Shown: positions 1-11,173 of the stretch, in pieces
How positions within the stretch are numbered: position 1 is the stretch's first letter
Layout: the number at the start of each line of letters is the position of its first letter
Assembly (NCBI RefSeq): GCF_040869045.1
Contig: NC_090319.1
Coordinates: 266,926,897-266,990,896, forward strand
Direction of reading: 5' to 3'
DNA length: 64,000 nt
From: Eurosta solidaginis
Lineage: Eukaryota > Arthropoda > Insecta > Diptera > Tephritidae
The notes under the pieces: model-generated
Database searches by the model: none
Told to the model about the DNA's origin: nothing
The model's input: only the letters and a program-made list of their open reading frames with translations
Made by a program: the position numbers and the translations under genes

Positions 1-1572
1 GCAAATAACCATCACTTCTCACATCTCGCATGGTCCATGATATGCTAACAGCTCTTTAAATGTCCAAGTTGATGGGGTCAACTTTCAAACACATAGGTGC
101 TATTTGTAACACGAGTACTTTACCTTAAAATTTTCATGTGGTGGCGAAAAGATAGTCCTTTGGAATCGGATTGGTAAATCCAGGTATCACTTGCTAGAAA
201 TCAATGACAATGACATAATTTCTGTCAGAGGGCAGACTATGGAGCACCAATTTTAGCGAAATCGATACATTTTAATCAAACGCGACCACCATGAAATATT
301 TTATTTTGATACAAATCATAGGCAGTTTGGCTCAAATCTATGACTGTTGGATACATAAGCGCTAAACAGTCAGTACAGAATTTTGAAAAGCGATTGGAGC
401 CACACGCCTATTATGAAAGAGTCAAACTCGTTTTACTACTGCAATTATTTGAAACGACTATTAAAATTTCGTATGTGCACATCAGAGTGGAAACGGTAAG
501 GGAGTGGGAATAGAGGTGATTGTGTGTGGAGTGGTGGTGAGAGTGGGGGTAGGATTGGGATTGGGATTGGCAGTGGGAAAGGGAGGAGCAGATCTAGATA
601 GAGGGAGGGGAAAATCTACAGGTATATGAGGGGAATACGGGTAAGGCCAGAGGGAAGAAATGTTTTTTTAATTAAAAAACTAGTTTTCGGACAACTCAAC
701 GTCTGCCAAGCATGTGAGCATCGCAAGCAATCTGTTTTTGATTAGTGATCTAGCATAGGCTACATAAAGTACGAACAAAACAGTCTACGAGCTATTAGAA
801 GTAGTTATGTAACAAAATGAACTAGTTCCTCAATTTATATAGAGATAGTTAATTCAGCTTAAGGGTAAACTATTTCTATGTATTCTTGTTATCTACCAAT
901 TTACATACACAAAATTCATATATCTACATTCCTATATGCATATACCATCGCATACAATATTAATATATGCAGCTAATCTACGACAGTTAGCAGTGACACT
1001 CATTTGAATTTCTAATATTCTAACACATGTACGGTAATCGCTATGGGCTTGTGGCATGATTGTGGAATGGTCTCGTTATAAATTGAATAACAACGGGTTT
1101 GCCAATAGTAGCACCCGAAAGTTAGAGGTCGAAGACGCTCTCTTTAAGACGGGCGTTGGAGAGGTCAGTATATACTGATGTTCTAGACCTTATCGCGGGT
1201 TTAAGGTCTATATTTGGCACACCATAGGGTTTCGGGGACTTATTATCTGCAACCCTATAAGTTGCATCCAGAACCTCCTGCTCTCTTATTCGTGGGATTT
1301 CCACACCATAGTGGTCCTCGAATTAGAAGAAACAGTAATCTTGTATCGTGTTCTGACGATTCTTCTCATTTGTTTTGGGCATATAGGTTTCTTTGATTTC
1401 TGCCCTTTAATCTTAGTCATCACCGTCCTGTAAGTAAATCCCCAAGGAATATTGGCACTCGTCAATAATTACTGGCAGCATGTTTTCTTGTTCATTTATA
1501 GAATTTTTTAAGCGTTTCTCTTTGGCCTTTGTAGTAATGTGTAGATTAGAGTATACTCTTTATACATTTTTC
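1..1572. other. Unannotated AT-rich DNA with a G-rich tract
   Basis: I see no gene or recognisable transposon here. The + strand is G/purine-rich from about 490 to 660, with runs of GGGATTGGGATTGG type. The rest is ordinary AT-rich fly-like sequence. Short reading frames near 1122-1396 overlap on both strands and have no family resemblance. Confidence 0.6.
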
Positions 1573-1775
1573 TTTTATAGGGTGCGGCTTTTCAGTTTGC
1601 GTTTAAACCTCAGTCGAAGTTAACTAAAGTTTAACCCTGCCAGTTCGGCCGCTTAAGCTGATATGAGCAGCAAAATTATATGTTATAGAACAAAGTGACA
1701 AAGTTAAACTATAGTCAACTTTAACTGGAGTATAAACTCGCACTAAAAAACTTGGCTTTAGTGCATAAAAGTATG
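1573..1775. repeat. MITE-like short repeat, copy 1
   Basis: A block rich in AAGTTAAAC/GTTTAA words contains the core GTTTAACCCTGCCAG at about 1631 followed by TCGGCCGCTTAAGCT. The same core recurs at 63783 with one substitution. The outer parts are loosely inverted: GTGCGGCTTTTCAG with GCGTTTAAAC on the left, GTATAAACTCGCAC on the right. It carries no coding sequence. The boundaries are approximate and no target duplication was confirmed. Confidence 0.5.
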
Positions 1776-1857
1776 TCTCACACGAAAATACTTCCTATTG
1801 AAACACCCTTTATTTTATTTAATATTTATAAACTACGCATTCAAGTAATAACTAAAA

Positions 1858-3507
1858 CAAGTAAGGAAGGCTCAGTTCGGGTGTAACCGAACATTATATA
1901 TTCAGCTGAGGGCTTTGGAGACAAAATAAGGGAAAATCACCATTTAGCAAAATGAAGCTAGGGTAACCCTGGAATGTGTTTGTATGACATGTGTATCAAA
2001 TGAAAGGTGTTAATGATTATTTAAAATGTAGTATGCCTTATTTCTATAGGTAGACACCTTTTCGAGATATCGCAATAAGGGTGGACCAGGGGTGACTCTA
2101 GAATGTGTTTGTACGATATGGGTATCAAATTAAAAGTATTAATGAGGGTTTTAAAAGGGAGTAGCCCTTAGTTGTATATGTGAAGGCGTTTTCGAGATAT
2201 CGACCAAAATGTGGACCAGGGTGACCCAGGTCATCATCTGTCGGATACCGCTAATTTATTTATATATGTAATACCACGAACAGTATTCCTGCCAAGATTC
2301 CAATGGCTTTTGATTTCGCCCTGCAGAACTTTTTCATTTTCTTCTACTTAATATGGTAGGTGTCACACCCATTTTACAAAGTTTTTTCTAAAGTTATGTT
2401 TTGGGTCAACAAACCAATTCAATTACCATGTTTCATCTTTTTTTATATTTGGAACAGAATTATGGCATTTTTTTCATTTTTCGTAATTTTCGATATCGGA
2501 AAAGTGGGCGTGGTTATAGTCGGATTTCGGCCATATTTTATACCAACATAAAGTGACTACAGATAAGTACGTGAACTTAGTTTAGTTAAGATATATCGTT
2601 TATTATCGCGTTAACGGCCAAGCGGAAGGACAGACCACCGACTGTGTATAAAAACTGGGCGTGGCTTCAAACCGATTTCGCCCATTTTCACAGAAACCAG
2701 TTATCGCCATAGAATATATGCCGCTACCAAATTTCACAAGGATTGGTAAATTTTTGTTCGACTTATGGCATTAAAATTTTCTAGACGAATTAAACGAAAA
2801 AGGGCGGAGGTACGCCCATTTTGAAATTTTCTTTTATCTTTGTATTTTGTTGCATCATATCATGAATGTTGACATTATTTACTTTTATACTGTAAAGATA
2901 TTAAATTTTTTGTTAAAATTTGACTTAAAAAAATTTTTTTTTTAAAGTGGGCGTGTTCGTCATCCGATTTCGCTAATTTTTATTTAGCACACATATAGTA
3001 ATAGGAGTAACGTGCCTACCCAAATTTCATCATGATATCTTCGACGACTGCCAAATTACAGCTTGCAAAACTTTTAAATTACCTTCTTTTAAAAGTGGGC
3101 GGGGCCACGTCCGTTGTCCAAAATTTTTAAAATTTTCTATTTTCCGTCATAAGGTCAACGCACCTACCAAGTTTCATTGCTTTATCCGTCTTTGGTAATG
3201 AATTATCGCACTTTTTCGGTTTTTCGAAATTTTCGATATCGAAATAGTGGGCGTGGTTGTAGTCCGATTTCGTTCATTTTAAATAGCGATCTGAGATGAG
3301 TACCCAGGAACTTACACACCAAATTTCATCAAGATAACTCAAAATTTACTCAAGTTATCGTGTTTACAGCGGACGGATGGACGGACATGGCTAAATGAAT
3401 TTCTTTTTTCACCCAGATCATTTTGATATTTAGAAGTCTATATCAATCTACCGTTATGCGAACAAAGTTAATATACTCTGTGAGCTCTGCTCAGCTGAGT
3501 ATAAAAG
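1858..3507 (+). mobile_element. HINE-like non-autonomous element, copy A
   Basis: This is a nearly complete copy of the repeat family that dominates the window. It opens with CAAGTAAGGAAGG, then the stem-loop GTTCGG-GTGTAA-CCGAAC, and closes with CTCAGCTGAGTATAAAA. The subterminal words TACTCAGCTGAG and CTCAGCTGAGTA are inverted repeats of each other. About two 130-bp monomers follow the left end. After that come five or six diverged modules, each starting near GTGGGCGTGG (2503, 2653, 2944, 3093, 3245). No long reading frame is present. Subterminal inverted repeats, a stem-loop about a dozen bases from one end, an inner tandem array and insertion at a TT are the known layout of Helentron-associated elements such as DINE-1. 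Assigning this family to them is my inference. Confidence 0.8.
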
Positions 3508-3962
3508 TACTAGTAAATATTATTTGAAATTCAACTATGTTATTGTCAAAAAGTAACGCCACTACAATTAGTAACAGGCGACAGCATGCCACATTTGTAG
3601 TTGGAAAAACTGTTGACATAATTGTTGAAAGCTTAGCAGAATGAGCATGGACGAGTGACTAGCTAGTTTGTTGCTTGAATAATAAGAAGCTGGAATACTA
3701 TAGTTGAGATTAGTTCAATGTACCGTTGTGCTTTGATATACAAAATTTGAAACTACGTAATAAGTAATTTTAATATCCGTCTTCACTAAAGACTGCGTGA
3801 TCTTCAGAGAAATTTTAATTTGCCGGCCTTAAATAAATCGTGTTTAGGGGGACAAGCATAACGTTACGCTGTGGAATAATAGGTAGCAGTTTTTGATGTT
3901 TAAACAACATTTCTCTCGGTATGAGGGAATCCAACATGTAAGCGTAAGGTAAGTGTAGGCAT
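3508..3962. other. No gene seen
   Basis: Unique AT-rich sequence between two repeats. No coding potential, RNA gene or repeat was recognised. Confidence 0.6.
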
Positions 3963-4281
3963 TACCCTGCAGAAATCGTTGGAGCATGTGGTCCACTTGC
4001 GTTCTTACCATTATACTCCACTGTAGTGCAGCATTGTAAGCCGATCATTGCTCGTTTTTAACGATTTTAATCACTACACGATGCTTATTGGACTGCGGGT
4101 ACTCCATGGATTACTCTGATGTAATGCGGAGATGTAGTATATGGTCCAGTCCTAGGACATCGCAATGTTAATTGTACCATATTTTTTGTATGAATTGTGG
4201 CTAATTTTGGAGCATTCGGTTGGTCCAAAACGAGTACTCCATACATGCATGCATGGAGTACTCGCAATTTTTGCAGGGTAG
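3963..4281. mobile_element. Palindromic MITE, about 320 bp
   Basis: The block is bounded by inverted ends: CCCTGCAGAAATCG on the left and the complement of CAATTTTTGCAGGG on the right. Each is flanked by TA, as in Tc1/mariner-type insertion. Inside, the word GTACTCCAT and its complement recur. The right end holds a 12-bp perfect inverted repeat (4231-4242 and 4253-4264) around a spacer that contains ATGCAT. No protein is encoded. The superfamily assignment rests only on the TA flanks and is tentative. Confidence 0.5.
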
Positions 4282-4511
4282 TAAGCCATATGTAGGAATA
4301 AGGAATATAAGCGGGAGTGAAGTCACTTAGTAGTATCGATATGTCACTATGCTGCTGGTTAATTAATGCACTACAACTGCAAAGTAAACAGCCACCCACA
4401 CATGCAAAAAGCAAAGCTAAGAGCGAAGAAGAAAGGGATAATAGACGCACATACATGTACACAGGAATATACCCCTCATTTTACTCAGCGCCATACACAA
4501 ACATAAATATA

Positions 4512-5812
4512 ACAAGTAAAGGTGTTTAAGATCGGGTGTAACCGAACATTATATACTCACCGTGAGCTTCAATTGTACATTTCATTTCAGATAAAGTACT
4601 TTTCTACATAAAACGTGGCACCGCCCGTTTAAGAACAAAAAATGTCTCCCCATTTCCTCTTACAATAAAACTTGATAGGTGAAATATCATTGATTCAAAA
4701 CTATTTGTTGCTAAGTTGTATCTTATTATTCTAGTCTACGACCCTTTTAAATTTGTTTATATCTAAGTTGCCCTGGTCTTTAACCGATCCCGTCCATTTT
4801 TACTAGAAATATTTTCTGCTACAAGGAAAATATTTGTACCCAATTTCATTACGATTCGTTAATGTTTCTTCGAGTTATTGCTCCCGATACATAAAAAAAT
4901 GCTTAGTCATAAAAGGGGCGGTGCCACGCCCATTTTGAAAAATTTTAGTGTTTTCCAATTTAGTGTTATAATTCCATTAAGAAAGTAAAATTCTATTGAT
5001 ACAAAGCTCTTTTTCGCTACGACCCTTTTAAAAATCTTTTATATAAAAGTGGGAGTGGTCTTTAACTGATCTCGTCCATTTTTTGTAGATATATTTCCTG
5101 CTATATGGAGAGTTTTTGTACCCATTTTCATTACGATTCGTTAATGTTTCTTCGAGTTATTGCTCCCGATACATAAAAAATTGCTTAGTCATAAAAGGGG
5201 CGGTGCCACCCTCATTTTTTAAAATTTGAAGTTGTTCTTTTTGTTGTTATAAATCTACTTGGGAAATGAAATACCATTGATATAAAGCTATCTTTTGCAA
5301 AGATATAGCTTACTTTATTCGTCCACGACCAGTTTAAACATCGTTTATATAAAAGTGGGCGTGGTCCTTAACCGATATCGTTAATTTTTCTTCAAATCAT
5401 TCCTTATAGTGGAGACAACCTCTCTGCCGATTTTTGTTACGATAGGTTTAACGATTTTAGGCGGTTTATTTACTAAATAATCACGTTTTTTGTTTTTTTC
5501 CAAAATGTTATATATATAAAAAGTGGGCGTGGTTATCATCTGATTTCGCTCATTTTCAACACCAATCTAATCTGGGTACAGATAATATCGTGTACCAAAT
5601 TTGGTGAAGATTTCCCAATATTTACTAAAGTTATCGTGTTAACGGACAGACGGACGGACGGACGGACATGGCTCAATCAAATTTTTTTTCGATATTGATG
5701 ATTTTGATATATGGAAGTCTACATCTATCTCGATTCCTTTATACCTGTACAACCAACCGTTATCCAATCAAAGTTAATATACTCTGTGTGAAAAGCACGC
5801 TGAGTATAAAAA
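4512..5812 (+). mobile_element. HINE-like element, subfamily B
   Basis: This element has the same kind of ends as copy A: CAAGTAAAGG, a CGGGTGTAACCG stem-loop, and a GCTGAGTATAAAAA end. Its interior is different. A module of about 310 bp repeats at least twice (about 4755-5030 and 5040-5210): GGTCTTTAACCGAT, CGTCCATTTTT, ATTTCATTACGATTCG, then CGAGTTATTGCTCCCGATAC. A third, more distant module holds GTGGGCGTGGTCCTTAACCG near 5356. A GGACGGAC run sits near 5650. It looks like a second family using the same termini, or an old relative of copy A. Confidence 0.7.
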
Positions 5813-5903
5813 GCAACAGTGAGAGCGTATAAGAGCTCCGACGCTATAACAAATGTACTTAAACAAAAATATTGAATAAGCAACTGCTCGAGAAGGCTGC
5901 TTG

Positions 5904-5993
5904 TGAAAAGTCTAGACAGTTTGAGAAATATGCGAACGTGGCAAAATAGAGTATAAAAGCAACGAAAGCTGCGGAATAATCAATCAATCTGTT
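5904..5993 (+). promoter_or_regulatory. Gypsy LTR promoter fragment
   Basis: About 90 bp matches the complement of the solo LTRs at 17681-19865 and 29655-30146. Shared words are AAAAGTCTA, GAGAAATATGCGAACG, GTATAAAAGCA and AAGCTG-GGAATAA. TATAAAA at 5952 is the likely TATA box of the LTR. No LTR ends or internal region remain, so this is a relic. Confidence 0.55.
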
Positions 5994-6121
5994 ATGGAAT
6001 CGCATCTATGGTGGAGCAGTAAGGAGGGCAGTCGGCATGATCTGGGGTAGCACTGTGGCTAGTCATGTCGGCTGGGCGGGGTCCTTGCCAATCTTACTGT
6101 TCCTGCGTCATAAAAAAAAAA

Positions 6122-7140
6122 GTTCCTAGCATGTTAACATGCTACAAGGGAAGTACACGAGTAATTTGACCGTATTTACAACATGGATGTCCCAAATGTT
6201 GACCATTTTGAACATCCACGTCGATGGCACTACGCTACCGACTGTCCTACACCCCAAAATCTTGGGTATGACGTTTGATCAGGATCTACATTTTGGTGAG
6301 CACGCGGCCGCAATTGTTCCGAAAATCCAGAGCCGTAATAAAATGCTCAAATCCCTTGCTGGCAGTACCTGGTGAAAAGATAAAGAAACGCTCATTACTA
6401 CATACAAAGCAATTTGCCAGCTCTTTACGTGCTACGCGTCACCCATATGGTCGCCAAGCCTAAAAATTACCCACTGGAAGAAACTACAGGCCTGCCAAAA
6501 TACTGCTCTCAGAATCGCCACGGGCTGCCTTCTTATGTTCCCCGAATACCATCTATATAATGAGGCGAGAATACTCTCCATCAGGGAGAGAAATGAGATG
6601 CTAACCAAACAGTTCCTGTTGAATACCCAGAAACCTGGGCATCCAAACAGACATCTGATTGATGAGTCAACACCACCTAGGGGCTTAAGGAGTCATCTCC
6701 GTAAGCATTTTGAGGAAATACGGCACCTGAGAACCCAGCCGTATGAAGCAAAAAAACACAAGCAGGTCTTTGGTAAACTCCACAAACAGGCGTCGGACCT
6801 TGATGTCAGGTATTGCCTGGTGAATCCAGTACTCAAAGAAAAGTACCCAAAACTTGTGGAAGAGGCACGCATACTCCCAGGGAAATGCGTGTCACTCTTG
6901 CTCAACTTCGTTCTGGATACTGTAACAGGTTAAACTCTTACCTATCCAGAATCAACCCCGACATACAAAATATATGCCCCGCTTGCAATATGTCCCCACA
7001 TGACACCAACCATCTCTTTAATTGTAATGTGGAACCAACGCCTCTAACACCCCTTCATTATGGTCCACCCCTGTTGAAACAGCAAGTTTCCTTGGACTCC
7101 CGTTAGAGGATATTGATGACAATTTGTGATCGGTCGCGGC
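6122..7140 (+). pseudogene. Jockey-type LINE ORF2, C-terminal fragment
   Basis: Conceptual translation in shifting frames gives the end of a non-LTR reverse transcriptase and its C-terminal tail. It starts with a VDGTTLPTVLHPKILGMTFD segment (about 6217-6277), the usual post-catalytic stretch, and passes through ALRIATGC near 6500. It ends with a Cys-containing motif, CPACNMSPHDTNHLFNC (about 6975-7030). Frameshifts near 6375 and 6900 break the frame. The LINE at 56770-57197 shares the last 200 bp. The catalytic part is absent, and the 3' end stops abruptly at the HINE-like array instead of running into its AAC-rich tail. Clade placement (Jockey group) is from motif style only. Confidence 0.7.
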
Positions 7141-7142
7141 TG

Positions 7143-8849
7143 GTGTTAATGAATATTTTAAAAGGAATGGTGTTAATGAGTATTTTAAAAGGAGTGGGCC
7201 TTACTTCTATAGGTGGATTCCTTTTCGAGATATCGCCATAAAGGTGGGCCAGGTGTGACTCTAGAATGTGTTTTTACGATATGAGTATCACATGAAAGGT
7301 GTTAATGAGTATTTTAAAAGGAGCGGGCCTTACTTCTATAGGTGGATTCCTTTTCGAGATATCGCCATAAAGGTGGGCCAGGGGTGAGTCTAGAATGCGT
7401 TTTTACGACATGGGTATCAAATGAAAGGTGTTAATGAGTATTTTAAAAGGGAGTGGGCCTTAGTTCTATAGGTAGACGCCTTTTAGAGATATCGCCACAA
7501 AGGTGGACCAGGGGCGACTCTAGAATGCGTTTGTACGACATGGGTATCAAATGAAAGGTGTTAATGAGTATTTTAAAAGCGAGTGGGCCTTAGTTCCATA
7601 GGTGGGCGCCTTTTCGAGTTATTTCCATAAAGGTGGATCAGGGGTGACCCTAGAATTTGTTTGTACGATATGGGTATCGAATGAAAGGTGTTAATGAGTA
7701 TTTTAAAAGAGAGTGGGCTTTACTTCTGTAGGTGGATTCCTTTTCAAGATATCGCCATAAAGGTGGACCAGGGGCGACTCTAGAATTTGTTTGTACGATA
7801 TGGGTATCAAGTGAAAGGTGTTAATGAGTATTTTAAAAGGGGTGGGGCTTAGTTCTATAGGTGGATTCCTTTTCGAGATATCGCCACAAAGGTGGACCAG
7901 GGGTGACTCTGGAATGTGTTTGTACGATATGAGTATCACATGACAGGTGTTAATGAGTATTTTAAAAGGGAGTGGGCCTTAGTTCTACAGGTGGATTCCT
8001 TTTCGAGATATCGCCATAAAGGTGGACCACGGGAGACTCTAGAATGCGTTTGTACAATATGGGTATCAAACGAAAAGTGCTAATGAGTATTTTAAAAGGG
8101 CGTGGGCCTTAGTTCTATAGGTGGACGCCTTTTCGAGATATCGCCATAAAGGTGGACCAGGGGCGACTCTAGAATTTGTTTGTACGATATGGGTATCAAA
8201 TGAAAGGTGTTAATGAGTATTTTAAAAGGGAGTGGGCCTTAGTTCTACAGGTGGATTCCTTTTCGAGATATCGCCATAAAGGTGGACCACGGGAGACTCT
8301 AGAATGCGTTTGTACAATATGGGTATCAAACGAAAAGTGCTAATGAGTATTTTAAAAGGGCGTGGGCCTTAGTTCTATAGGTGGACGCCTTTTCGAGATA
8401 TCGCCATAAAGGTGGACCAAGGGTGACTCTAGAATTTGTTTGTACGATATGGGTATCAAATCAAAGGTGCTAATGGGTATTTTAAAAGGGAGTGGGCCAT
8501 AGTTCTATTGCTGGACGTCTTTTCGAGATAATGCCATAAAGGTGGTCAGGGGTGACTCTAGAATTTGTTTGTACGATATGGGTATCAAATGAAAAGTGTT
8601 AATGAGTATTTTAAAAGGGAGTGATCCTTAGTTCTATAAGTGGACGTCTTTTCGAGATAATGCCATAAAGGGGGTCAGGGGTGACTCTAGAATTTGTTTG
8701 TACGATATGGGTATCAAACGAAAGGTGTTAATGAGTATTTTAAAAGGGAGTGGGCCTTAGTGCTATAGGTGGACGCCTTTTCGAGATATCGTCATAAAGG
8801 TGGACCAGGGGTGGCTCTAGAATTTCTTTGTACGATATGGGTATCAAAT
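7143..8849 (+). repeat. 130-bp tandem array with 260-bp dimers
   Basis: About 13 monomers start near GTGTTAATGAGTATTTTAAAA at 7168, 7298, 7429, 7559 and so on. Each runs through a CCTTAGTTCTATAGGTGG segment, CGAGATATCGCCATAAAGG, a GACTCTAGAAT word and GATATGGGTATCAAA. The pair covering about 7950-8210 is repeated almost unchanged at 8210-8470, so the last expansion copied a dimer. Peptides readable in these arrays are by-products of the repeat. Confidence 0.85.
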
Positions 8850-11048
8850 CAAAACCTTTATCCCTTCCAGAAGACCCTCTTCACCCTACGCTAGAGATAT
8901 CACTTGATATCAGCCTACCCCGTAGGATTCAAGTACAGTCTCGTCCCCTATCTAGATGCTTCTACAAAGCGAATTTCATTATGCTCAATGATCTGTTGGC
9001 TTCCCATGATTGGTCGGATCTCTATGCTTGCGCTGATGTCGATTCGGCTATCTCTATATTTTACAGTACGCTTGATAGCTTCTTTGATAGCTGCATTCCT
9101 ACTCGCTATACCCTATGTTCGAATAAGCCCCCTTGGTTTTCAAGGCAACTTATCAGACTTAATAACATCAAATCTAGGCTTTATAAGAGGTTCAAGAAAT
9201 CTGGAGCATCTGCAGACCTCTCTAAATATCTAATAGCTCGTTCTAAATTTCACCGTCTTAATCAGCTTTGTTATAAAAATTACTTGAGTTGTTGTAAAGC
9301 CCAATTTTTTAGAAATCCAAAAAAGTTTTACAGTTTCGTAAATTCAAAGCGGAAAACTTCTGGGTATCCTTCCTCATTAACCTTTGGAGGTAAAAAAGCT
9401 TGCACTCATGACGACGTTGCTGAACTATTTTCTGAGTTCTTTTAGTCCACGTATTCATCCAGTGGTTTTCATTCTGGTCAATATCCCTATCGCTTAGATA
9501 GCTCGAATTACATTAGGAATCCTGCTATTGATGGTAATATTGTTCTTCAGAGTCTTCAATCTTTGAAGCCCACCTTTTCTCCGGGACCGGACGGTGTTCC
9601 TAGTTGCGTGCTTAGGTGCTGCGCCGAAAACATGTATGAGCCTATTTTAAAATTATTTGAGCTATCTCTGGGATCTGCGTCATTCCCGGCACTTTGGAAA
9701 CAGTCTTTTATTATACCCCTGCATAAAAAAGGTAGTAGGTCAAAAGTTGAAAACTACAGGGGTATTGCTAAACTTTCAGTCATTCCTAAAGTCTTTGAAC
9801 AGATTGTCACCAATCAACTGCAATATCAGTGTTCTAGTCTTTTATCTCCATGTCAACACGGTTTTATTCGTCAAAGGTCAACCACTACAAATTTGCTTGT
9901 ATTCACCTCTATAGTTATGGAAGGATTTTTAGCGAACTAGCAAACGGATGTTATCTACACGGACTTCAGCAAAGCATTTGATACCGTCAACCATGAGTTG
10001 CTTATTCATAAGCTTGATTTACTGGGCTTTCCATTTCACCTATTAATGTGGCTGAAAAGCTATCTTTCTAACCGGAACCAAAAAGTCCTGTTCAGGTGCA
10101 ATCTGTCGGAATCGTTCGGAGTTTCCTCCGGCGTACCCCAGGGAAGTCATCTAGGCCCTTTGCTCTTTGCCCTTTTCATTAATGACTTGCCACAGACAAT
10201 ATTATATTCCCATACTATAATGTATGCGGTTGATGTAAAACTTTGCTACACTTACTGTCCTACCGATTTGAGTTCCTTGGATCTTCTTCAGGCCGACTTG
10301 GACTCGTTCCAATATTGGTGCCCAACAAATTTACTAGCTTTAAATTGCTCTAAATGTAAGCATATGACATTTCACCGAGTGAAGCCAGCATTGAAATCTT
10401 ATGTAATAGATGGTACACCTTTGGAGCGTATATCTATTGCAAATGATCTAGGTGTCCTTTTTGATCCGAAATTGAATTTTAACATGCATATTTCATCTAT
10501 AGCCAATAAAGCGTTGGGTTTACTTGGATTTGTTAAAAGATGGGCTAAAGAGTTCGCTGATCCGTACCTCACTAAGGTTCTTTACACATCGCTGGTTCGT
10601 CCAATACTCGAGTATTGCCCATGCGTTTGGTCCCCTGTTTCTCAAAAGCATATAAAGCGTCTTGAGTCAGTTCAAAAGCAATTTTTGATATTTGCATTGC
10701 GCGGCCTTAATTGGGACTCAAGTCTCCACCTTCCTACATACAGAAGTAGACTTCTTCTTATTAACTTACCCACTCTGGAAAATCGGAGAATATTACTGGG
10801 GGTATTGTTCATCCATAAGCTCATTGTTGGAGAAATTGATTCCGCGGACCTCCTCAGCCGCATGTTTTTTGCGGTTCTCCCTAGAGTATTCAGACACTAC
10901 GTTCCTTTCTATTTACCCCTTTGTCGACGAAACTTTGCTAAAAATAATCCTCTCCTTATCTGGTGCGCACAATGACTTGTATAGCTGCATCAGTCTTGAA
11001 TGTACTTTTGCCACTATACGTAATGCAATACTTGCCTATCTAATTTAA
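8850..11048 (+). pseudogene. LINE ORF2 reverse transcriptase, inactivated
   Basis: One frame runs from the truncation to about 10970, broken only by two TAG codons (9443-9445 and 9938-9940). The pre-RT linker holds PPWFSRQLIRLNN. Palm motifs follow: PGPDGVPS, the block ending in ENYRGIAKLSVIPKVFE, YTDFSKAFDTVNHELL (from about 9955), and SSGVPQGSHLGPLLFALFIND (about 10120-10190). The catalytic box reads YAVD at about 10221 where the family has YADD, so the enzyme is dead. A frameshift near 10970 leads into the true C-terminus, which ends at the TAA at 11046-11048. Motif style suggests the Jockey/CR1 assemblage; the exact clade is unresolved. Confidence 0.85.
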
Positions 11049-11173
11049 GAGATACAAGCTAATTTAATTTGCCGGCATTTTATTACTTCGATAAAAAAAC
11101 AGGAACTGTCTCGCTTAAGGATGGAGGAACATTTATCAACATGTATCATTAAGAAGGAACAAGACAGTACTGT

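Noticed and set aside
4085..4462. 125-residue frame on the - strand with a hydrophobic start
   Set aside because: Much of it is the palindromic MITE; it has no domain and no gene context.
7141..8849. CRISPR-like array
   Set aside because: Monomers are contiguous 130-bp units without unique spacers, in a eukaryotic transposon context.
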